Shown piece by piece: positions 50,306 to 59,260 of a stretch of 64,000 nt of DNA. A program made the translations under genes and the position numbers. Under the pieces are notes generated by a model. It saw only the letters and a list, made by a program, of their open reading frames with translations, did not search any database and was not told the DNA's origin. The DNA lies in NCBI GenBank assembly GCA_009746045.1, contig RPFO01000175.1, positions 1,832,898 to 1,896,897 of the forward strand, written 5' to 3'. This DNA comes from Mesostigma viride. Its lineage: Eukaryota; Streptophyta; Mesostigmatophyceae; Mesostigmatales; Mesostigmataceae. Positions within the stretch are counted from its first letter, which is position 1; each line of letters opens with the position of its first letter.

Positions 50306-52341
50306 ATGCCCCGGAGGCATAGGAGGCGAGGTACAGGTACTGCACAGTCCCCAGAGGACAATAGAGAGAAAGAAGACGCGGCTAGCGCGTCCAGTCAGGG
50401 TTCCAGAAGATCCAGCATGTCCAGTCAGGGTTCCAGAAGATCTAGCACTTCCAGAGGCTCCCGGAGATCCGATGCAGCCGCTAGGGTTACCGCACAACGG
50501 CAGACTATTCTGGAGTCGCAGATAGAACAAGCTGCCCTAGGGTTTGATCAGCAACAGCAGTCGCCGCAGCGACAGCATCAGCCTCAGCAGTCGCCGCAGC
50601 GACAGCATGTGCCTCAGCAGTCGCCGCAGCGACAGCATGTGCCTCAGCTGTCGCCGCATCGGCAGCAATTGTCTCAGCAGTCGCCGCAGCGACAGCCTCA
50701 GTCTCTGCAGTCTCCGCCGTCGCGACAAACGCAGCAGCAGCAGCAGCAGCAGCGACAGCGACAGCAGACGCAGCAGCAGCCGCGACCGCTATTGACCCAG
50801 CATATGGGCAATTGGGACAGGGTACCTCCTACGCAGCGACCCCCTTCCGTGGAAGACGCGCAGGAGGAGGATGTAGAGGACGCAGGTAGCTCAACAGCCA
50901 GCTCTCCGTTCGTACCCCCGCCTGCTGCTCGCATGGATCGGTACTACCCGGCGACGTACGCGCGCGGGAGCACGCGTCTGACCCATGCATGGGCCGGGCG
51001 TGGACGGGGGGGTCGAGGCCGGAGCCCGGGCGGGTCCCTCGTCGGGTATCCTTCGGGTCTTACGAGCGAGAGTCCAGGTCCCCGCCTAGAGCGCCAGGAT
51101 CGTCGGCCTACGTCCATGGCGACCCATGGGACGATGGACACGCTCCTCCTAGCCCATTCCCCACCGTACCACCATACACACCCGCCAGGAGCGCGCCCAC
51201 GAATGTCAACTTCAGTCGGCTGCCCTTGGACGACCCTGGCTACGAGCATCCCACGTCGGTCCGCGTGCGGCGTGAGTCGGACCGCTTTGCCTTTCGGCGG
51301 CCATCTGACGCCTACGCGCCCCGACGTGGGACTGGCGACTATCCAGCTTGGCGCGGCGCGGACGCTCTTGTATCCCGGCGCGAGTCTGCCCCGTATGCCC
51401 CCTCCCATGGACCGTCCCATTATGAAGCGTGGGCGAGGCGCCAACAGCCCCCCACCTTTTCCAGTCCCGCGTACTGCGAGACGGGCGGGCCCCTGGGAGA
51501 GCCGGTCAAGGCCCCGCCCCTGCCAGATTTCAAGGCGGTGCCCAAGCTCCACGCGGGCATGAGTCCCCGCGAGATCGACGAGTGGGCTCGTATGTGGCAG
51601 CAGCTGTACACAGTATGGTGTGAACACAACGAGTGGCAGCTGGCTACCAAGGTGCTGATCCCGTACGTGGTGGTGAAGTGCATGGACCCATCAGTAGTCG
51701 GGATGCTTAACGTCGAGAGTGTGGCGGCTCAGTCATACCCGCAGACGGTTGAGGAACTGCTGGAGCGCATCCGGCGCAAGCTCATCCCTCCCGGCTATCG
51801 ACTGACCGAGCGGTTTGAGTTCGGCCGCCTACGTCAAGGCAACACTGACTTGGCGGAGTTCCTCACCACCTTTGACTCCTTTGCGGCGCGGCTGACCGAC
51901 GACCTGACGTGGACCGAGTACAAGATTCGGTTTCTGGAGGCAATTCACCCTGACCTCCTGGACGAGGTTAAGACGCACTACGCGGAGGTGCCCTGGGCGA
52001 ATCTTGACATCCACGCCGTCCAGCAGTACCTTCTCCAAGTGGCCGACATCATCACGCACCAGGGCTCAGCCAGCCCACGGGAAGTTGAACCCGTCCGGGA
52101 GGAGGAATCCGAGGACGATGAGGTGCCCGCCACACAGCTACACACCATCGACGTGTCCAAGGCCCGCTGCTTCAGGTGCAACGAGATCGGACACCTCAAG
52201 AAGGACTGCCCGCGACTCAAGACGCGCACACGTGTTCCAGCGTGGGCCCACAAGTTCCAGCAAGGCCCCCCGGATGACGACGACCAGCGCGCGGACGCGC
52301 GGTCCCCTGGGGAAGGGGAGGGGTCCCACACTCGGGTTTGA
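50306..52341 (+). CDS. Gag protein with CCHC zinc knuckle, one frameshift
   Basis: Starts MPRRHRRRGTGTAQSPED at 50,306; a long Gln-rich repeat region (SPQRQH units, about residues 85-165) follows. The frame changes near 51,010, at a G7 run, by the equivalent of one missing base, into the 50,989-52,341 frame. There the capsid-like core reads AGMSPREIDEWARMWQQLY, FGRLRQGNTDLAEFLTTFD and EYKIRFLEAIHPDLLDEVK, and a zinc knuckle CFRCNEIGHLKKDC lies near 52,170-52,211. About 680 residues in total. Gag forms the particle that packages element RNA. The intact nature of the rest and identical LTRs suggest the break may be an assembly error. Confidence 0.75.
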
Positions 52342-53960
52342 TCCCTCAGTGCGCTGGAACCTCTCGGCCCTCCTGTGGTCGTGGCGGAGTACCTATACCA
52401 GGCACGTGACCAGCAAGAGGAGGCGGAGGAGGCCGACGTGTACACGGTCACTTCCCCCGGGAGACGTGATGGTCGCAGCTAGTATTGGTGCTTGTGTCAT
52501 TCTACCAAACTAGCTGCGGGCCATTGGTGCCTCTTGCTCATACGTTTCCCGGACGACATCTTCGGACGAGGGGGAAGGGAGGAGTAGAGTTAGTCAACCA
52601 GGTAGAACAGACGCCTGCACCAGATGCAGACGCGTCGGCCCCAGAGGCCAATAACGTAGATAGGAACGACGGGAAGGCCCCAGAGGTCTCCCTGCCTTCT
52701 GCCTTACCTGGAGGTGGCCTTCCGCTGTGGCTGACTCGACATCAGGGGTCTTGCAGACGAGATGGCGAGTTCAGCGCTTGCGCGCGCATCTCCGCACAGG
52801 CAAGACGTGATTCAGCTTGGTGGTCCTCCCTGCATCGACTGCATTGGTCAGTTCTGCACGCGAGCACCTCCCGTAGTCGTTGATGACGGCTGCGGTGATC
52901 CATATTTTTGCCTTTGCTCGGCTGTGGCGTTTACAACGCTGTCACATGATGGCACGTGCGCGCCCCGCGGACCACTGTTGCGAACCCCAATTATTGCGTG
53001 TCCGCGCCACCAGCTAGCTGTGCATGGTCGCGCGCAACGTGTCCGCCACGCGCGTATTACTATCCCAGTTGTGATAAGCATTGGCGGAATTTTATATGCT
53101 GCCGCAGCCCTGCACTAGCGCGGTCGCCAGGGAGGGCAGCGGTGAGAGGGAGATTGATGGATTTGTGGGAAGTGGGGGAGATTCCAGGAAGGATTATGGG
53201 GGTTCATGTTCCTGTTGTTCCAGTCCAGAGATCCGGAGTTTCCAGTCACATTGCCCTGTGATTTGTTAATTCCAGTTTCCAGTGGTGCCTCACGTGATGA
53301 GGTCACGGTATTATGTTGCTTGAGTCGACCGTGAAATGTCATGCTTGACCTGGGGTAGGTAGCCGGCCTTAGGCCAACCTGGACCTGGTTCTTGGTGTAA
53401 GGTCCCGGTAGATAGGACAAACGTGGGAGTCGGAAGGTGGACACTATAGGAATGACTTCGTGGTGGGAAGACAGCCAGCAGGCAAGGTGGAGCGCCCCAC
53501 ACCTATAATGCCAATGGATGCCCTGTACCGTCAGTACTGGGAATATCCCCGCCGTCTGGAGCAGTCTCTAGTCATGGAAGCCCCGCCATGGCGAAAAAGT
53601 CAAACGAGCTGTTCATTCAGGCGACTGTTAACCCACGCGGAGAAGTTTCTGTGGTCAAAACCCGAAAGCCCTCACGTGATAGGATCTGGTTTCCTCCCTT
53701 CGGCCTATAGTAGGGAGATACGTTGACTACGTCAAGACTTGTCCTTGTGCGGCGAGTTTTGGGGGAATTGGTTTTACTGGCCCGTTGGAGAACAAGGGCT
53801 GGGACATAGTACCCCTATGGTCAATCTGATTTTGCCCTGCGTGGCAAGTAGAGTAACCCTGCGTGGTTAGTAGTATGTTTGTTGTGTGCTTTCTCCCTTT
53901 CGTTGTTGGTCCTTACCTGCATGACGGTAGGGACTACCGTCCCCCGGGGAGGGGGAGGAG
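52342..53960 (+). other. 3' interior of the gag-only element, no pol
   Basis: About 1.6 kb where a pol gene would be expected. I find no YxDD, DD35E or RNase H pattern in any frame. The frame 52,762-53,118 is Cys-rich but unrecognised. The segment 53,750-53,900 resembles 10,140-10,230 of the large LTR element. It ends in the polypurine tract before the 3' LTR. Confidence 0.6.
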
Positions 53961-54637
53961 TGTTGCGAACCCGACCCTTGGAACGGGCGCAACAATGGAA
54001 TAAATTATGTGTTTTGGTTTGTTGTCATAGTCCGTAGGACTTTGGGACTCATTTCGGGACTTAATTTGGGAATTGTCCCTTGGTCAGGACTTTTGTATGG
54101 AATTATGATAGTTTGTGTGATTCGGACCAGTTATTTTGGGCCTAGGTTGATGTATGCGATCTTCTAGGGGCCGGTGCAGTCGCGCCGCGCTGCGTACTTT
54201 ATAGCTGGTTGAGATATTGTACTCATGCGTGGATTCTGTAGCCTGGCGAGGGTCGATGTCAACCCGAGGATCTTGTGTGGACTGCATGCTTCGTTATTCT
54301 CTGGAAGGTCGGCGCCATGTCGGCGCCACTTGCCAGCTTGGTGGCAGACCTAGGTGAAATTGGTCCGAGGACGAGAGTCTCGTCCTCTTGGTTCGATGAA
54401 TGTAAAGTGCGATGAAGCCTACACATTGAACCTGGGGCACTTATCCATTTGTAATTGGTATTGCTAGCCATTATAAGTGTGTATTAAATAGCTTGGCATC
54501 AAGTCGCGGTGCCAGATATCTCACGACCCCAGTCGTGAAGCGCAATCTGCATTAGGCCACCTTGATTCTTCCTATTACCGGCACAGTTGATCTTTCGCGA
54601 CGTAGCTCAGGCTCGGTGTCTGGGCTGGCACGTTACA
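53961..54637 (+). repeat. 3' LTR of the gag-only element
   Basis: Identical to the 5' LTR over 677 bp as far as can be compared by eye; followed by the GGTTC duplicate. Confidence 0.95.
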
Positions 54638-56412
54638 GGTTCGATCCCAACCACGGTTTCCGTGAAAGAAAATAAGGTAACAGGGGTTTCTGGGGCATAT
54701 AACGACGAATCCAACCTGTTATCATTTACCTACACCCCTCCTTCCACCACCGTCACACTTGCTACAACGGCAGGCGCTAATCCTACTGCGAGCCCTATCG
54801 CAGTGGCTGCCACTTTCAGTAAGTCCATAGCTGGTTTTTCCATAGACGACATAGTAGTTACCAATGGGACCGCTTCCTCGTTGACAGGCAGTGGTTCATC
54901 TTATACATTCTCGGTCACTCCCGTCGCGGCATACACCCCCACCACTGTTAGCGTGGGAGTGGATGTGGTGGACGGTGGAAACGACGCATCCAATACTCTA
55001 ACATTCACATTGAGCCCTCCACCTATCACGGTCGCTCTATCTACAGCGGCAGGGACGTATCCAACCACAAGCCCCGTCACAATGGATGTCACATTTGACA
55101 AGCCCGTGACTGGGTTTGGTAGCGGGGACATCTACGTGAACAACGGAACAGCGTCGTCGGTAACAGGTACCGGGGCATCGTACCAGTTCGCAGTGACACC
55201 AACCACTCCATATTCCCAGACGATCGTGAGGGTGGTCGATGGCTTGACGGTAGGCGAATTCGGGGTCACAAACGCCGAGTCTAACACGGTCGCGTTCACC
55301 TACTCCCCGCCGCCTACCGTCACCCTCGCGACTTCGGCCGGGGCAACACCGTCCGCGAGCCCAGTCGGCGTGACGGCTACCTTCAGCCGGTCAGTCACTG
55401 GTTTTGCGCTCGGGGACATCGTCGTTACCAACGGGACGGCGTCCAACTTGGTGCAGGTAAACGCGGCGTTTTACACGTTCGACGTGTCAGGAACCTCGAA
55501 CACATTGACGACCGTCAGCGTGGGTGCCAACGCGGCGACAGACTCCGTGTCGGGCCATGGGAACTCGGCGTCTAACTCGCTTACTTTTACGTATACGCCA
55601 GTTTACAACCCCGCAACAGACCCCAATCTGTTCGCGTGGTACGATCCGTCCGACAGCGCCACGGTGTTCAGCGACACGTCGGGCACAACCCAGCAAAACA
55701 CGACAGGTGGGAACGTGATGCGCGTGAACGACAAGGGGCCGAACGGGTACCACGTGACGCAGGCAACTTCCGCCAAGTGCCCGACACTGGATACGGCGGA
55801 GCTGAACTCGAAACGGTCCCTCCGTTTTATTAACTCGCGGTCTGGCTTGTTGGAGTCCGTGAACAATTTCTGGAACGCGGTCGGGGTAAGTGCGAGTGTT
55901 TTTCTAGTCGCCAAACAGCTAACGACTGCAACGTATCCAGAAATAGGGAGTTTTACGGGTATTAGAGGTTATATGCTTGGATCGTCGAACGGCGATTCTT
56001 ACATCATGTCTTATCAGTCAGAGAGCATGATCGTTCTCCTCTTTACTCCCGGTGCTATACGCGACACCGTGAGCACCAGGGCTCAGTTCTTTGACAACAA
56101 GGCACACGTTCTGGCGCTTTCATGCAACAGCAGTACAAACGCCTTTCTCACCCGCTTCGACGGACGACCCGGCTATGGCAGAGTGGGATCGGATCCTATA
56201 CTTGGTTCAGGGAATCTTTCTATTGGAGGAGACACGGCCAACGCGAGTCGTGCTTTTGATGGGTGGATTGGCGAGATCCTTATCTACAACACCGCCAAAA
56301 CGTCAGCGGAGCTTGAGCTGATACGCGGCTACCTCGCAGCCAAGTGGGGGGCACCGTTAACTCCTCCAGCGTAGGCCTCTATAACTAAATATCTATCCAT
56401 ATCATGTAAGCA

Positions 56413-56925
56413 ATGGACTATCCAAATTATTACCAGATAGTACTTGACAGCGAGGCTTCATCGAGTGACAGTGACGTTGACAATGCGGCATTTCGTTTTA
56501 AAATTAAACCAGATCCAAGTGCTCCCATCATTGACGGGGATTGGAGAGGCGGGCTTCACTTTGCGTCCATTGCAGGAATCGAAAGCACCCCCCCTCACGT
56601 GCTCATTGGCTTGGTATCCCCCAGTTTCTTGGGTGGCGAGCACAATTTGGACCAGGGGGTTGTGTTGGGATCAGAAATATGCAAAAAAGCAACAGCAACA
56701 ACGACCACTTTCGACTATTCTTTGATCAATGATCACGCATATTTCAATTTGAGGAATCCACATCTCTTTAGGAACGGGGGCATTCTGGAGATAAGGTTGG
56801 CCCACATAGATAGGGACGTAGGAGACACGGAATATCAAAACGTTGCTGCATACGATTCTTTCGTCTGCGTGTTACAATTTGAGAGGGTGCGAGGTTTTAA
56901 TAAATGCAAATGTCATGGCAAGTAA
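56413..56925 (+). CDS. Unknown virion-block protein
   Basis: 170 codons, intact. MDYPNYYQIVLDSEASSSDS, then alternating strands (NAAFRFKIKPDPSAPIIDGD, LHFASIAGIES, HVLIGLVSPSFLGG, LEIRLAHIDRDVGD) and a C-terminal RGFNKCKCHGK. Beta-rich and soluble, so a small capsid or spike-associated protein is plausible. Preceded by TAAATATCTATCC, similar to the AAAAATATCT before the major capsid gene. No family is recognised. Confidence 0.6.
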   Translation: MDYPNYYQIVLDSEASSSDSDVDNAAFRFKIKPDPSAPIIDGDWRGGLHFASIAGIESTPPHVLIGLVSPSFLGGEHNLDQGVVLGSEICKKATATTTTFDYSLINDHAYFNLRNPHLFRNGGILEIRLAHIDRDVGDTEYQNVAAYDSFVCVLQFERVRGFNKCKCHGK

Positions 56926-57118
56926 TTTCTGCGCATCATATATGGGTGGTTGCTTCGGAAAATTCACTCTCGTGGACACTCTAGAATCTTCGTTCAGGCG
57001 CTTGACAAGTGACCCAGTTGATTACTCGCACGCTTACGAGTCTTTTTACCTAAATTCACGTCCCAGAACTCGCCACGTGGTAGAGGCCACCTTAGACTTG
57101 CATCGCTCCGAAATTTAG
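56915..57118 (+). CDS. Small unknown protein overlapping the previous gene
   Basis: 67 codons from the ATG at 56,915, which overlaps the end of the upstream gene by 11 bp: MASNFCASYMGGCFGKFTLV to ATLDLHRSEI. The short start/stop overlap is typical of this element. Alternatively it is the continuation of the upstream gene after a frameshift. No family is recognised. Confidence 0.4.
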   Translation: MASNFCASYMGGCFGKFTLVDTLESSFRRLTSDPVDYSHAYESFYLNSRPRTRHVVEATLDLHRSEI

Positions 57119-57268
57119 CCAAGTTCGACACTTGTACAAGTCCAGCCACCTTCGCGTCCTGTCCAGGCCGTGCCAGCAGACGTAACGGACCTTGGCACAT
57201 TGTGCACAAATAGGCAAAATCACGTGCAAGTCACGCATCTCACGTTGCCAAGCTCTCTGCCGGTAGCC

Positions 57269-57841
57269 ATGGCTTCCCGAAACGCAGGGCCTTGCGAGAA
57301 GGCGTTGGCAATGCTTGGAAAAATCCTCGATGGTCTCGAGGACGGCCAGACAAAGATATCCGACCAGCTCGCACACCTGACGCACAAGGTCTCCCTTCTT
57401 TCCGGAAACGAAGGTGCTGTTGGAGGCACCGGACCTACCTGCGAGGTCTTCAAGATTCACGACGCCGGATATGACGATGTCGACCGCAAGACGCCAAAAA
57501 TTTGCGTCGAGTGGGTCTACGAGAAGAATGCGGCAAAGCCGAGGAAGGTCGAGGACCGCTGCGAGTGGATTCGCCTCGACCAAGCCGACGGGTGCGTTAA
57601 GATGGTTGACGATTTCCTCAATGGCTTCTCCAAGTCCAAGCGCCAGCCAGGCATTTCCCCCATTGCGCTCTACAGGGCATGGGAGGAGGTAAAGAAGGGT
57701 TTCGAGGACGCAAAGACCGCCACTTCCAATGGCAGGAAGAGGAGCCGCGAGGGAGCGTCAAGCTCCCACGGCCATGGCGACAAGAAGAACTCCGCCTCGT
57801 ACGTGAAGAGCCTGACTGGACACTCCAAGGACAAGGAGTAG
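57269..57841 (+). CDS. Unknown protein with coiled coil and basic C terminus
   Basis: 190 codons from the ATG at 57,269 (MASRNAGPCEKALAMLGKIL); the longer frame upstream lacks an ATG. A short coiled coil (EDGQTKISDQLAHLTHKVSL), a central folded part (TPKICVEWVYEKNAAKPRKV, GISPIALYRAWEEVKKGFED) and a Lys/Arg/Ser-rich tail with a nuclear-localisation-like NGRKRSREG. The last gene before the right TIR. It could be a terminal-repeat-associated or host-manipulating protein, but the sequence does not show which. Confidence 0.5.
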   Translation: MASRNAGPCEKALAMLGKILDGLEDGQTKISDQLAHLTHKVSLLSGNEGAVGGTGPTCEVFKIHDAGYDDVDRKTPKICVEWVYEKNAAKPRKVEDRCEWIRLDQADGCVKMVDDFLNGFSKSKRQPGISPIALYRAWEEVKKGFEDAKTATSNGRKRSREGASSSHGHGDKKNSASYVKSLTGHSKDKE

Positions 57842-58112
57842 ATTGTCGTCTTGTTGACGACGGCAACGAGCTTGCCATTTTCGCTCTTGTCGAGCTGATA
57901 ACGAATGTAAACGTGTTATATTTTTTAATGAATTCGTTTATGCAGTATAAAACGCGTCAATATATGCTGAAAACAATTTTCATTTCGTCTCGAATTGCAG
58001 TTCTAACTGCAGGTTAAAAATCCAGAGTAAACCTCTTATGCATCGACACAGGTCGTGTGGGATTCTTGCATAGGTCGTCTGAGTTTCCAGATTAATAAAC
58101 CCTAACACTCTG
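57842..58112. other. AT-rich spacer before the right TIR
   Basis: No gene. It contains a perfect-arm inverted repeat around TTGCAGTTCTAACTGCAGG (about 57,997-58,015) and AT-rich DNA. The equivalent left-side spacer (35,461-35,578) does not match it, so the TIR boundary is at 58,113. Confidence 0.6.
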
Positions 58113-58161
58113 CACACCCCGCCGCGCGGCCCTCGCCGGCTCCCTCACCCTGCGAGGACAT

Positions 58162-58536
58162 GGCGAAAAATTGGGCGGTCTTTTCTTAAGAGTAAGTACG
58201 TGCAATTTTTCGCCACATCCAACAACCCACGCCACCTCAGCGCCGGCCAGTGGGGGGGTGGCGAAAAATTGTCCGTTCTTTCTCTTAAGAGTAACTAAGG
58301 ACAATTTTTCGCCATCACTCTCGCACCTTGACAAAACACCTCCTATGACCCGCGCCAAGGGGTGGCAGGGTGGCGAAAAATTGTCCGTTCTTTCTCTTAA
58401 GAGTAACTAAGGACAATTTTTCGCCATCACTCTCACACCTTGACAAAACACCTCCCATGACCCGCGCCAAGGGGTGGCGGGTGGCGAAAAATTGTCCGTT
58501 CTTTCTCTTAAGAGTAACTAAGGACAATTTTTCGCC
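58162..58536 (-). repeat. Array of four tandem hairpins in the right TIR
   Basis: Hairpins at 58,162-58,214 (variant), 58,260-58,313, 58,372-58,425 and 58,483-58,536, mirror images of the left array. Confidence 0.9.
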
Positions 58537-58652
58537 ATCCTTGTCACACCCCAAACACACCATCACAACTGCCGGGGTGGTGACAGATGCCAGCCTAAAT
58601 ATCACAACCTGGTGAGCAGTGGTGGCAGGGGGGCACTTCTGTTTTTGCAAGT

Positions 58653-58684
58653 GGTTTAGGGTTTTAGGGTTTAGGGCTTAGGGT
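58653..58684 (-). repeat. Telomere-like TTTAGGG repeats in the right TIR
   Basis: TTTAGGG, TTTTAGGG, TTTAGGG, CTTAGGG, 124 bp from the right end; the mirror of 34,889-34,918. Confidence 0.75.
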
Positions 58685-58808
58685 GAGACCCATCCTAGGC
58701 CGCGGTCACTATAGGGTCACTATAGGGGTGGCAGATGCCAGCATAAGGGTGGTGCACTTCTCCTAGTCGCGATGACGGAATGATGACGGAATGATGATGG
58801 AAGCTACT

Positions 58809-58843
58809 TAATTAATTAATTAATTAATTAATTAACTAATTAA
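58809..58843. repeat. ATTA microsatellite at the right virus junction
   Basis: About eight TTAA/ATTA units with one interruption (AACTAATT), containing the TAATTA target duplicate. It continues the microsatellite tail at 34,751-34,763, interrupted by the virus. Confidence 0.85.
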
Positions 58844-58869
58844 TCCATTCCATCCCGCATGCATGTTCC

Positions 58870-59105
58870 CGGCGGTGTTCCAGGCGGTGAAGGACATCGC
58901 TGCATGCCCAGCCGGCATCTGCTGGCCCGGCCGGCGATGCTCCCTCCAGTGACCTGGGCGGACTTGCTTAAGCATCATACCACCTCCACCACCTCCACCA
59001 TCGCGGCACAGCTCAAGCAACAAGCCCTCGACCTTCGCGAGGAGGCCGACATCACCCAGCGCACTGGCCACAATGTCATCGTCAAGCATACACTTCGACC
59101 ATCCA
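58870..59105 (+). pseudogene. Fragment of an ORF1-only element (copy D)
   Basis: It matches the region between the coiled coil and the RRM of the family protein (TTSTIAAQLKQQALDLREEA in one frame, then a truncated NVIVK strand). Both ends are missing. Confidence 0.5.
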
Positions 59106-59260
59106 TGGCTGAGCCACGAGCCACGAGATAGCCATGGCTGACGGCGGAGCTCATAACTTTCACGTTTGAGCACCGAATTTAGCCGTGAATATCACAATCG
59201 ACGCGTCTTTCTACGGCGCACATGCTGATATAATTTTTCGCAGCTATTACGCAATATACG

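Larger units (their letters stand above)
48461..54637 (+). mobile_element. Gag-only LTR retrotransposon (TR-GAG type), very recent insertion
   Basis: Two 677-bp LTRs (48,461-49,137 and 53,961-54,637), identical by eye, begin TGTTGCGAACCC and end GGCACGTTACA. GGTTC is duplicated on both sides (48,456-48,460 and 54,638-54,642). A primer-binding-like site follows the 5' LTR and a GGGGAGGGGGAGGAG polypurine tract precedes the 3' LTR. Inside, only gag is recognisable. No reverse transcriptase, integrase or RNase H motif appears, so it depends on a partner, possibly the relative of the 9,094-20,133 element. Confidence 0.9.
48210..56374 (+). pseudogene. Spike/adhesin with four Ig-like domains and a LamG-like domain, split by a retrotransposon
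   Basis: Exonic parts are 48,210-48,460 and 54,643-56,374. Removing 6,182 bp (the LTR element plus one GGTTC copy) leaves one frame of 660 codons with no other break. Four repeats of ~92 residues follow the bacterial Ig-like pattern: a strand such as VTLATTAGANPTASPI, then FSKSIAGFSIDDIVVTNGTA, a GSSYTFSVTP strand and a closing TLTFTLSPP. The C-terminal ~250 residues start NLFAWYDPSDSATVFSDTSG and end FDGWIGEILIYNTAKTSAEL, a concanavalin/LamG-like lectin fold pattern. Such proteins act as receptor-binding spikes or fibres. The split copy would make only the first ~84 residues plus LTR-encoded codons. Confidence 0.75.
34764..58808. mobile_element. Integrated Polinton-like virus (PLV) with terminal inverted repeats
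   Basis: 24,045 bp in the assembly; about 17.9 kb without the retrotransposon at 48,461-54,637. Near-identical inverted repeats of 697/696 bp start AGTAGCTTCC and end GGAAGCTACT, with TAATTA beside each end (34,758-34,763 and 58,809-58,814). This matches the AG ends and 6-bp duplication of Polinton/Maverick elements, although the ATTA microsatellite makes the duplication less unique. Gene content is major capsid, penton-like minor capsid, pVI-like protein, FtsK/HerA packaging ATPase, tyrosine recombinase and a primase-UL9-like helicase. No PolB, retroviral-type integrase or cysteine protease is seen. The leftward replication/integration block and rightward virion block diverge from 42.45 kb. 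Confidence 0.9.
58113..58808 (-). repeat. PLV right terminal inverted repeat
   Basis: 696 bp, reverse complement of 34,764-35,460, ending GGAAGCTACT next to TAATTA. Confidence 0.95.

Noticed and set aside
50537..50934. Arg/Leu- and Cys-rich frames opposite the gag Gln repeat
   Set aside because: Shadow frames of CAG-type repeats.
52762..53118. Possible pol remnant in the gag-only element
   Set aside because: Cys-rich frame without any reverse transcriptase, integrase or RNase H motif; left as unassigned interior.
34764..58808. Classical Polinton/Maverick
   Set aside because: No family-B polymerase, retroviral-type integrase or adenovirus-type protease can be found; replication genes are of the primase-helicase type.
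34764..58808. Virophage
   Set aside because: Virophages usually carry a cysteine protease and a distinct capsid set; gene order, TIR style and the UL9-like helicase fit a PLV better, though only trees can decide.
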